Below are positions 1 to 6,853 of a DNA stretch of 8,115 nt, one piece after another. The notes beneath the pieces were generated by a model that ran no database searches, was not told the origin of the DNA, and saw only the letters and a program-made list of their open reading frames with translations. Position numbers and translations under genes: made by a program. This stretch comes from Nitratiruptor sp. (GTDB lineage Bacteria > Campylobacterota > Campylobacteria > Campylobacterales > Nitratiruptoraceae): NCBI GenBank assembly GCA_015494595.1, contig WGAX01000181.1:1-8115 (forward strand), given 5' to 3'. Position 1 is the first letter of the stretch, and the number at the start of each line of letters is the position of its first letter.

Positions 1-1
1 C

Positions 2-973
2 ACCATCAATGAATATAGCACCGATGCGTTGCGTTTTACTCTTGCAATCCTTGCAGTACAAGGGCGCGATATTAGACTCTCGCGCGATAGGTTGGAGCTC
101 TATCGCAACTTTACCAATAAACTCTACAATGCAGCTAGATTTTTACTGATGTATCAAAAGAGTTTTCAAGATCTAGACAACATCCAGATCCAAACAGATC
201 TTGGAGGCTATATATTTAGCCGCTTCAATAAAGCTATCCAAGAGGTGAGAGAAAATCTCGATAACTACCGCTTCAATGATGCAGCTACCACACTCTATCG
301 CTTCCTATGGGGAGAGTTTTGCGACTGGGGGATTGAGCTTGCAAAAGCCAATAAAGAGGCCATACCTGAGCTTGGGGCAATTTACAAAGAGGCTATGAAA
401 CTTTTGCACCCATTTATGCCTTTTATCACAGAGTATCTCTATCAGGAGTTAAGCAACTCCAACCTAGAGGAGTCCAAATCTATTATGGTTATGCCCTATC
501 CAAAAAGTGGAGCTAAAAATAAAGAGCTAGAAGAGAGCTTTGCAACAATCATTGATGCTATTGTAACTTTACGCCGTGCAAAAGCGCTTATTGATATGGC
601 AAACAAAACTATACCAAAAGCCTATATAAAAGCCAACCTACCTGAGAGTGCCAAAGCCTACATCCAAAAACTTGCAAAGATTGAAGAGATACTATTTACC
701 GAAAAAGCCATTGAGAATACAGTAGCAGATATTGGCGAAAAGGTGGAAGTTTTCATTCCACTTGAAGGCATCGATTTAACTCCTATCATCAATCGCCTCA
801 ATAAACAAAAAGCAAAAGTCCAAAAAGAGATTGAAAAACTCTCTAAAATGCTAGGCAATGAAAACTTTATAAAAAATGCTCCTAAAGATGTGGTGGAGCA
901 GAACCAAAAGGCTCTTGAAGATGCAAAAGAAAAACTTGCAAAAATCGAAGAAGAGCTTCAAAGGTTAACCTGA
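2..973 (+). CDS. valS: Valyl-tRNA synthetase, C-terminal part (5' end outside window)
   Basis: Charges tRNA-Val with valine in the cytoplasm. The open frame runs in from the left edge; the TTG at 29 is an internal leucine codon and not a start. The 323 visible residues are roughly the last third of a family usually near 870-880 residues. The fragment begins just after where the KMSKS loop is expected, with TDALRF and the NKLYNAARF helix typical of class Ia synthetases. The anticodon-binding helical domain follows, including a LLHPFMPFITEYLYQEL motif. The last 65 or so residues are rich in Lys, Glu and Gln and form the coiled-coil arm of bacterial ValRS, with the usual NENFIKNAP turn between its two helices. 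Editing and catalytic domains lie outside the window. The stop TGA shares its final A with the dut start (TGATG), so the two genes are probably co-transcribed and translationally coupled. Confidence 0.96.
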   Translation, partial: TINEYSTDALRFTLAILAVQGRDIRLSRDRLELYRNFTNKLYNAARFLLMYQKSFQDLDNIQIQTDLGGYIFSRFNKAIQEVRENLDNYRFNDAATTLYRFLWGEFCDWGIELAKANKEAIPELGAIYKEAMKLLHPFMPFITEYLYQELSNSNLEESKSIMVMPYPKSGAKNKELEESFATIIDAIVTLRRAKALIDMANKTIPKAYIKANLPESAKAYIQKLAKIEEILFTEKAIENTVADIGEKVEVFIPLEGIDLTPIINRLNKQKAKVQKEIEKLSKMLGNENFIKNAPKDVVEQNQKALEDAKEKLAKIEEELQRLT

Positions 974-1653
974 TGCAAAAAATATATGAGATGTTACAAC
1001 TGCAAAACCAGCTCAACAACGATACAAACGGTGTGCAGTGGCGAAGCGATTGGACAAAAAATGGTAAACCTATCAACTGGAAACGGTGTATCTATATGGA
1101 GGTAGCTGAGCTTATCGACTCATTTCCTTGGAAACACTGGAAGAGCATAGACGCCAAGCCCAATATGCAAAATGTCAAGATTGAGCTAGTGGATATTTGG
1201 CACTTTTTGATGAGCTATCTACTCAAGCACAACGCCCTTGATGAAGCAGCAAGACTTATAAATAACCTCAAAAACACACAAAGCGGCATAAAAATCAAAG
1301 AGTGGGATAATGAAAAAATTGAGGAGTACCTGGATATTTTCGAAGAGCTCATGGCCTTGGCACTTGTAAAAAATGATAGCCAAATGATGCAAGAAGCCCT
1401 TTTGGAGCAGTTTTTTAAAGCTTGTGATAGTGTGGGGCTCAGTTTTGAAGAGCTTTATAGCCTCTATATTGGCAAGAATGCGCTCAATCAATTTCGTCAA
1501 GAGCAAGGCTACAAAGAGGGAACCTATCAAAAAATATGGAATGGTAAAGAGGATAATGTAGTTTTACAAGAGATTTTACAAAAAAACCCTGACATAAGTT
1601 TTGAAGAGCTTAAAGCTAAACTACTAAAAAAATATGAAGAGGCGCAGCTGTAA
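973..1653 (+). CDS. dut: Dimeric dUTPase / dUDPase (all-alpha NTP pyrophosphatase type)
   Basis: Hydrolyses dUTP (and, in this family, dUDP) to dUMP, keeping uracil out of DNA and feeding thymidylate synthesis. This is the all-alpha dimeric family, not the trimeric beta dUTPase. The metal-binding helices are visible: E43 and E46 in YMEVAELIDSFPWKHW, and E71 and D74 in IELVDIWHF, which match the two acidic pairs of the family. A later NALNQFRQEQGYKEGTY stretch (around residues 169-185) is the second conserved block of campylobacterial enzymes, binding substrate or closing the site. At 226 residues the protein is full length. The start is ATG at 973, overlapping the valS stop by one base, with AAAGG about 8 bases upstream; the N-terminal MLQLQNQLN helix supports it. 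The last four codons overlap the 3' end of the convergent RNase P RNA gene. No terminator for this strand is visible before rnpB. Confidence 0.94.
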   Translation: MQKIYEMLQLQNQLNNDTNGVQWRSDWTKNGKPINWKRCIYMEVAELIDSFPWKHWKSIDAKPNMQNVKIELVDIWHFLMSYLLKHNALDEAARLINNLKNTQSGIKIKEWDNEKIEEYLDIFEELMALALVKNDSQMMQEALLEQFFKACDSVGLSFEELYSLYIGKNALNQFRQEQGYKEGTYQKIWNGKEDNVVLQEILQKNPDISFEELKAKLLKKYEEAQL

Positions 1654-1954
1654 GCCGAGTTCTGTCTTGGATAGCAATTTATCTAGGCTCTATGTCACCA
1701 TAGAGCTCCAGCGTCGCACTCAAAAGTGTGAGGCTCTAACCTGGTGCGACTTGCTGCGGGTTGGGTTTACACTGCCCTCTTTGTTGCCAAAGAGGCGGTG
1801 AGCTCTTACCTCACCTTTTCACCCTTGCCTTACGGCGGTCTCTTTTCTGTTGCACTCTCCCTCGGCTTTCGCCGGCCACCCGTTAGGTGGAACCCTGCCT
1901 CACTGCAGCTCGGACTTTCCTCTTGGCCTGGGCCAAGCTGCTATCCGCTGCGCC
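1641..1954 (-). ncRNA. rnpB: RNase P RNA (catalytic subunit of ribonuclease P)
   Basis: Ribozyme that removes the 5' leader from pre-tRNAs, working with the protein RnpA (not in the window). Read on the minus strand, the conserved regions occur in order. The 5' block GAGGAAAGUCCGAGCU (complement of 1907-1922) and the 3' block AGACAGAACUCGGCUUAC (1650-1667) form P4. Between them is AGGGUGAAAAGGUGAGG with GUAAGAGCUCACC (1797-1824). The ends pair perfectly as P1, GGCGCAGC (1947-1954) with GCUGCGCC (1641-1648). Visible hairpins include P3 (1922-1937), a P12-like 8-bp stem with GCAA loop (1776-1795) and a P18-like 8-bp stem with GUGA loop (1687-1706). The layout is type A and the length of about 314 nt is small for the type. 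The exact 3' end is inferred from P1 closure. The gene fills the whole stretch between dut and the M14 peptidase, so the plus-strand open frame at 1744-1983 is only its antisense. Confidence 0.97.
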
Positions 1955-1960
1955 AATGTA

Positions 1961-1989
1961 ATTTTACCTTAGATTTAACTTAATTTCAA
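1961..1989 (-). promoter_or_regulatory. Sigma-70-type promoter of rnpB
   Basis: On the minus strand TTGAAA (1984-1989) and TAAAAT (1961-1966) are separated by exactly 17 bases. The -10 box ends 6 bases before G1954, the first base of the P1 helix, so the predicted transcription start coincides with the RNA's structural 5' end. The -35 box overlaps the stop codon of the M14 peptidase gene (1986-1988), so the promoter is partly embedded in that gene. Seen directly in the sequence; activity is inferred. Confidence 0.8.
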
Positions 1990-4556
1990 GGCTCATAATG
2001 CAAAATTACAGGCTCGGAGTAGTTTGGCACATCATCATAGCTAAAGACGGCGTAGAATTTAGCTATTTTGGTATTGCCAAAATTATCATAAGTATACTCA
2101 TCCTTTCCTGCATAGAGCTTTACACCATCTTGCGGATTGCGAGGAGGATGAAATCTATTGCGTACCACATAGGCTCCTACAAAATCTTTATCTTTTGGAT
2201 TTTTCCAGGTAAGCTTTACCATTCCCTTCTCCACTGTAGCTTTGAGATCGCTCACAGGTGCTACTGGTCTTTTTCTTCTTTTTATATATTTAACAATCAG
2301 TTTTACCTCCTGCTCACTCATCTTATCATACCAGTCAATAATATGATTCTTAGTAGCAGAGGCTAAAGTTGGATGGATAATAAAAGCTACTGGGCGATTT
2401 TTGGCATGAAACTCCTCAAGTGCAATTTTACTAGCAGTATCAAATAAGAAGTAGTGGACGCTACTTTTTTGCAGATCCTCCTCACTCACCTCATAATCAA
2501 TAAATCCTAAGGATTTCCTTTTGCGGATATGCTCATAATCTATTTTTTCTAGATCCACAAACTCAATCAAATAGCGAATATCCTCACTACTCTTTGTAAT
2601 TTTTTTACTCTGGATCTTAATATAAGCTTGAGTAATCACAGTCTGATCAGGCTCTGGTAAAAGAGTTAAATCAAACTCCATATACCCATATACTACTCTG
2701 CCCTCTTTATCAAAGCCACATTGTAACCTATCTACAATAATTTCATCTTCAGAAATAGTTTTAAGTTGCAAAGGAGCAATTTCTGCTTCCACTGGCGGGA
2801 TAGTGTATTTGATGTCTAGATGTGGGCGATAATGAATGCCTCCTCCAAACGGCCCATATCCTAGATCAAACATCATCATCTGGCTATCAGCACCCAAAGG
2901 CAGCTTAGTTGGCCCTTGCATACGAAAGAGGACTTCCTGCTTTTTGAGGCACTCTTGTAAAAGTTTTCTCTCATACTCATTCAGCTCCCAAGTTTTCCAT
3001 ATACCTTGTGTAAGTTTTTCAGATGGAATGGTTTTGCCAAGGGTCTGGATCACTTTTGCATTGTGGATCTCTTCAAAGCTACTGAGATTCTTCACATCTT
3101 CTATAAAGCTAATACTCCACTCTCCATATTTCTCAATCTTGACATTGACACGATTAAGCGGATAGAGACTAATGCGAGCCTCTTTGATAATAGCGTTTGG
3201 CGGGATGGAATTGAGCTTAAATTTCATCACCCCATAGCTGATGCCCAGCGTCTTATTCACCCCTACAAACAGAGAGTTTTTGCCAAAATGCTCTGCATTT
3301 TTTTGAGATTTCTGAGCTACATAACCTATATCTTGCGGATTTGGAAAGATATTGCGAAAAAACTCATCCCTTTCTAGCTGTGTCATCACTTTTACTTGGG
3401 GAGCAAAGGGACCTTGCAGTTTGCTCACAGAGTCTACTGCCCGAATGTAGTAGAAGTAGAGTTTGCCGCTTTTTCTATCTTTATCGATAAAACTAAGATC
3501 TGAAGTAGTAGCTATAAGAGATGGCTCCTTGCAAGCCTCTTTATGATGCTCATTACGATAGATCTCAAAATAGATATGGGGGCTTTGCTCATATTCCCAG
3601 GAGAGTTTAACACAGTTGCTACCCACATCTTCGATGGTGAAATTCTCTACCCTCGCTGGCGTGTTGGATGAATAGTTGCAGGCTTGATTGAGCGCATACA
3701 GAAGGGCTGGAATATTCTCATCAATAGATTCGCTCATATTTTGTAAATAATCTGGAATATTCCTTGTGCCAACCTCCACTACAGTGGCAAGAATGCCTCT
3801 AGAGTAGTAATACTCTCTACCGCTTCCACTTATAAGCTTGGCTGGAGGCTTGCCCCTGTGGATCCCATATCTTCTACCTGTAACCTTTTCGATCTCAAAA
3901 TTCATATTAGCGCACAAAACATTGAGATCAGTCCCCTCAATCTCTGCTTCGTGATTAAATTTATGAGCGGGAAAAAAGACGTTACCTTGAGAATGGTAAT
4001 CAAGGGCTATGGTAATATTTGGATGAGTATCTACAAACTCTTTGATAGCTCTAGTCTCTGGCTCGCTAAAGGGCTCTGGTCCTCCATACACATTGGAGGA
4101 GTAGTTTTTACTCTTAATCCAGCCAACACTAAAGTTTCTATTGAGATCCACCCCGTAGCTACCATCTGGATTTTTACGCCTATTTTTTCGCCAAAAGGAG
4201 TAGTGGGTTCTGCTATATTCAAATCCATCAGGATTAAGCACTGGCACAATATAGAGCGTATTTTTAGCCAAAGCGCTAATTACTCTAGGATCGCTTTTGT
4301 GGTGTGTTAAAAGATAATCGATAAAAGCAACTGCCAACTCATTACCAATCCACTCCCTTGCATGAATGGTACCAGTATATAAAAGGGCTGGTTTTAGATC
4401 AGCAAACTCCACATCCAGGGAGATAGTAGCTAAAATAATATCCCTACCCTCCCATGTTTTACCAATAGATTGGATCTTGATAAGATGTGGATACTCTTTA
4501 ACTTTTTGCTTTAAAAATGCAACTGTCTCATCATACGATTTATACTGATGTTTCAA
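1986..4556 (-). CDS. M14 family zinc carboxypeptidase with fibronectin III and DNRLRE-like domains
   Basis: Predicted metallocarboxypeptidase removing C-terminal residues from peptides or tagged substrates. Numbering from the TTG start at 4556 (856 aa), the M14 domain spans about 1-295. It has zinc ligands H65 and E68 (HAREW) and H188 (DYHSQG), substrate-binding N139-R140 (DLNRNF) and catalytic E261 (VEVGTR), so the active site looks complete. A fibronectin III domain follows (about 301-393). Two beta-rich DNRLRE/CBM96-like regions come next (about 410-590 and 595-762; the first has VMKFKLNSIPPNAIIKEARISL). A second fibronectin III domain ends the protein (764-856). No signal peptide or membrane segment is visible, which is odd for this architecture. 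The start is uncertain: an upstream in-frame ATG at 4586 (866 aa) has no ribosome-binding site, while TTG at 4556 does. The gene is third in an operon with two ATP-grasp genes, overlapping the preceding one by 17 or 47 bases. Substrate unknown. Confidence 0.9.
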   Translation of the reverse strand: MKHQYKSYDETVAFLKQKVKEYPHLIKIQSIGKTWEGRDIILATISLDVEFADLKPALLYTGTIHAREWIGNELAVAFIDYLLTHHKSDPRVISALAKNTLYIVPVLNPDGFEYSRTHYSFWRKNRRKNPDGSYGVDLNRNFSVGWIKSKNYSSNVYGGPEPFSEPETRAIKEFVDTHPNITIALDYHSQGNVFFPAHKFNHEAEIEGTDLNVLCANMNFEIEKVTGRRYGIHRGKPPAKLISGSGREYYYSRGILATVVEVGTRNIPDYLQNMSESIDENIPALLYALNQACNYSSNTPARVENFTIEDVGSNCVKLSWEYEQSPHIYFEIYRNEHHKEACKEPSLIATTSDLSFIDKDRKSGKLYFYYIRAVDSVSKLQGPFAPQVKVMTQLERDEFFRNIFPNPQDIGYVAQKSQKNAEHFGKNSLFVGVNKTLGISYGVMKFKLNSIPPNAIIKEARISLYPLNRVNVKIEKYGEWSISFIEDVKNLSSFEEIHNAKVIQTLGKTIPSEKLTQGIWKTWELNEYERKLLQECLKKQEVLFRMQGPTKLPLGADSQMMMFDLGYGPFGGGIHYRPHLDIKYTIPPVEAEIAPLQLKTISEDEIIVDRLQCGFDKEGRVVYGYMEFDLTLLPEPDQTVITQAYIKIQSKKITKSSEDIRYLIEFVDLEKIDYEHIRKRKSLGFIDYEVSEEDLQKSSVHYFLFDTASKIALEEFHAKNRPVAFIIHPTLASATKNHIIDWYDKMSEQEVKLIVKYIKRRKRPVAPVSDLKATVEKGMVKLTWKNPKDKDFVGAYVVRNRFHPPRNPQDGVKLYAGKDEYTYDNFGNTKIAKFYAVFSYDDVPNYSEPVILHYEP

Positions 4557-5961
4557 ACTGCTCCTTTTTAAACTCTTGCCAAGCATCTAGTAGTTTTTGT
4601 AAAGTTTTCTCTTTAATGCCTTTTAGCTCAAGAAGAGCATCCGGATTATTATCCAACTCATACGCAATATTTAATGCATCCATCTGCTCTAAAATTTTTT
4701 TACCCCGTTTTTTGCCAAGAGTTTTTTTGATAAAGTTTATCATATCCTCTTCATTGATACTGACAGGCCTCTCATCACTTGGCTCTTCAAAAATATGCTC
4801 CTCATTAGACTCTTTTTTCTCCTTTGGCGCTTTTTCACTCCAAAAGCCTTTGCACTTATGGGTAAAATCCCACTTTTTACTTGGCCACTCCTCATAATCC
4901 CTCTCCTCGGTATTGAGCATCGGATACTCTTCATCAAGCTGCCAAATTTTATGCTGCAACCCTTGCTCATCAAATTTTACCCTATTTAAGAAATACTCCC
5001 CATCAAAACTTGGCGTATAGCGCCCAAATGTGATATAGCGCATAGTGCGCAGCAAACTGCTATCAATCTTGCCAAGCTCTTCCCAGTTATAGACTGGAAT
5101 ATTTGGCTTAGGAAATTTTCCACCACTTAGCTTCCACATCAAATACTGCCCAATCCAATCTCTAATATAGGGAAAAGCAGCAAAAGCAGTAGCACACTCT
5201 AAAATTCTATATTTTCCATCCTCTTTACCCACAGCTATATCGCAAGCCCAATACTCTGCATTGGCAGCCTTGCTCACTTTCACTGCCAGATCCAATACCC
5301 CTTTGGGCACATCCATATAATCCATACTCCCACCCTGACTCGTATTAGTAAGCCAGTGCCCTTTGGGAGGTCTTCGCCAAAAGGCGCATACAGGTTTATG
5401 ACCTATGAGCATTACCCGAATATCTGCACTCATAGGCACAAAATCTTGTACATAGATTGGACAATACTTTTTTTCTTCCAAAAGCTTTTTTGCCTCTTCA
5501 TAGCTATCAACTTTGTGCACATAATAACCACCATAATTACTAGGTCCATAACTTCTTTTTATGATTTTTGGGTAGGTAGTCTTTTGCAAAAACTCCATAC
5601 CCTCCTCTTTATCATAAAAGATATAGGTTTTTGGCACAGGAATATTATACTTCCAGCAAAATCTTGTCACATTCTCTTTAGACTTATTGGCAAATTGCGC
5701 ATCCAAAGAGGGAATAAAGCGCACATTGGGTAATTTTCTTGCAATCTTTCTAAATGTCTCATAGGCAGTTGCTGGAATATTACCAATGAGCACATCAATT
5801 TTCTTCTTTTTCACCTCTTTAATAAATCGCTCCTCATCACCCTTCCAGTGATACACAACCGTCTCAATTTTATCAGGCCAGCCTCTAAAATTGCTCCTAT
5901 CAAAAAATCTCAATACATAATCTAGATACAAAAGCCCAATTTTTGGAAGTTTTTTAGCCAT
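4540..5961 (-). CDS. Divergent RimK-like ATP-grasp protein with C-terminal helix-hairpin-helix-like tail
   Basis: Member of the ATP-grasp fold (RimK/LysX/glutathione synthetase side), which normally ligates an amine to an acyl-phosphate made with ATP. The N-terminal pre-ATP-grasp part is about 1-100 of 473 residues. The ATP-grasp core runs to about 280: K132/K135 with a glycine loop (GPSNYGG, 139-145), hinge YVQDFVP (170-176), ADIRVMLIG (179-187), R196/R197, N206 with QGG (209-211), D241 and E255. The usual metal-binding E-x-N is E-C-A here (255-257), so the Asn is replaced by Ala, and the glycine loop is also unusual. Residues 285-380 are a Trp- and Tyr-rich region I do not recognise. A charged linker (about 378-405) leads to a C-terminal helical segment with LLELKGIKEKTLQKLLDAW (443-461), which resembles a helix-hairpin-helix motif. 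The start ATG overlaps the upstream gene by 8 bases and has AAAAAAGGA before it. Ligase activity is uncertain. Confidence 0.85.
   Translation of the reverse strand: MAKKLPKIGLLYLDYVLRFFDRSNFRGWPDKIETVVYHWKGDEERFIKEVKKKKIDVLIGNIPATAYETFRKIARKLPNVRFIPSLDAQFANKSKENVTRFCWKYNIPVPKTYIFYDKEEGMEFLQKTTYPKIIKRSYGPSNYGGYYVHKVDSYEEAKKLLEEKKYCPIYVQDFVPMSADIRVMLIGHKPVCAFWRRPPKGHWLTNTSQGGSMDYMDVPKGVLDLAVKVSKAANAEYWACDIAVGKEDGKYRILECATAFAAFPYIRDWIGQYLMWKLSGGKFPKPNIPVYNWEELGKIDSSLLRTMRYITFGRYTPSFDGEYFLNRVKFDEQGLQHKIWQLDEEYPMLNTEERDYEEWPSKKWDFTHKCKGFWSEKAPKEKKESNEEHIFEEPSDERPVSINEEDMINFIKKTLGKKRGKKILEQMDALNIAYELDNNPDALLELKGIKEKTLQKLLDAWQEFKKEQFETSV
4554..4569 (-). promoter_or_regulatory. Ribosome-binding site favouring a TTG start for the M14 peptidase
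   Basis: On the minus strand AAAAAGGAG (4561-4569) lies four bases before an in-frame TTG (4554-4556). The alternative ATG at 4584-4586 is preceded by GAGAAAACTTTACAAAAACT with no purine-rich Shine-Dalgarno match at a normal distance. The next in-frame ATG is well past the HAREW motif and cannot be the start. The site lies inside the last codons of the upstream ATP-grasp gene, which suggests translational coupling. The spacing is short, so the choice is not certain. Confidence 0.6.
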
Positions 5962-6853
5962 TATTAATCCTTTTTTGAATGAGTTCTACAATCTTTTCTA
6001 TCTTTTTATCATTGAAATTCAATCCCATTTTTTCTTGCTCAGGCGTAGCAAAAGCTGGAATACCATTGACCTCCAAAACTACATACTCCTCATGCTCTCT
6101 GTCATAAATTATATCTACACCAGCTATCTCTATATCGATGGCCTTAGCTGCTCTTTTAGCCAGCTCTATCACCTCATTTTCACACTCTCTTAAAATTACG
6201 CTCCCTCCACTTGTCACATTTGTTCTCCAATCACCATCCTTTGCTTTTCTACCATAACAGGCAATAAACTCACCATCTACAATATCCACTCTATAATCAC
6301 TCCCGTCATAGTCAATAAATTTTTCAATATAGAAAAATCTTAGATCTGTTTGATTGAGAAATGGCAAAATCATATCAAGCTTATCTTTGCTATCTACCAG
6401 CGCCATACCCATACCGCCCCAGCCATCTACTGTTTTAAAGACCGCTTTACCCCACTCCAATACTTTATTGCGAATTGTTTCAATATCCTCTCTGTGACAT
6501 AAAAAATACTCTGCTGTCCTGATGCCAGCACTGCGTAATACATCATTTGTCTTGAATTTATCTTCACTTATACTAAAAGCTCTAAAATTATTGATACAGG
6601 GTATATGCCTATCCAATGCTTCATACAGATATACCTGATATTTGGTTTGCTCGCCCGCATTATAGCTAAAAAAGCAGTCTAGCTCATACATATCAATGCC
6701 ATTGAGCAAAAGCTTCCCACTCTCAGCTACTGCGTGGCGAAGATTAAGTCCAGTAGAGACTATATGGCTAAACTCTTGCAACCTATCTACTAGCTTTTTT
6801 TGTATAACATCCCCACCCCCATTTTGATACATCCAAATACCTATATGCGCCAT
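5954..6853 (-). CDS. RimK-like ATP-grasp ligase
   Basis: Predicted ATP-dependent carboxylate-amine ligase, cytoplasmic, 299 residues, about the usual size for RimK/LysX-type enzymes. The N-terminal domain covers about 1-95. The ATP-grasp core follows, with K140 and glycine loop DGWGGMGM (143-150), hinge IEKF (177-180), DYRVDIVDGEFIACYGRKA (186-204), DGDWRTN with N212 and SGG (215-217), and the canonical metal site D247, E261 and N263 (LEVNGIPAF). The R-K-A-K-x-G-D-W-R-T-N-x-x-x-G-G run closely resembles RimK and LysX, which add amino acids to protein C-termini or to carrier-protein side chains. All key residues appear present, unlike the downstream paralogue. It is the first gene of the minus-strand operon. 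ATG at 6853 is preceded by AAAGGA seven bases away, and its stop overlaps the next start by 8 bases (ATGGCTAA). Which amino acid it adds, and to what, is not readable from the sequence. Confidence 0.9.
   Translation of the reverse strand: MAHIGIWMYQNGGGDVIQKKLVDRLQEFSHIVSTGLNLRHAVAESGKLLLNGIDMYELDCFFSYNAGEQTKYQVYLYEALDRHIPCINNFRAFSISEDKFKTNDVLRSAGIRTAEYFLCHREDIETIRNKVLEWGKAVFKTVDGWGGMGMALVDSKDKLDMILPFLNQTDLRFFYIEKFIDYDGSDYRVDIVDGEFIACYGRKAKDGDWRTNVTSGGSVILRECENEVIELAKRAAKAIDIEIAGVDIIYDREHEEYVVLEVNGIPAFATPEQEKMGLNFNDKKIEKIVELIQKRINNG

Noticed and set aside
29..31. TTG as start of the first plus-strand gene
   Set aside because: The frame continues upstream to base 2 with valS-like residues (NEYSTDALRF), so it is an internal leucine codon.
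1744..1983. Plus-strand open frame of 79 codons
   Set aside because: It is the antisense of the RNase P RNA gene; every conserved rnpB block is on the other strand.
1998..4310. Several plus-strand open frames of 60-150 codons opposite the M14 gene
   Set aside because: They are shadows of a gene with intact catalytic motifs; they lack recognisable domains and plausible ribosome-binding sites.
4540..6853. Graspetide (microviridin-like) biosynthesis cluster
   Set aside because: A pair of ATP-grasp genes suggests it, but the genes overlap and leave no room for a precursor peptide, and the proteins look more like RimK/LysX than graspetide ligases.
4540..6853. Glutathione synthetase or cyanophycin synthetase
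   Set aside because: Lengths and motif spacing do not fit cyanophycin synthetase, and the RNA-free RimK-type R-x-x-x-G-D-W-R-T-N block fits RimK/LysX better than GshB.
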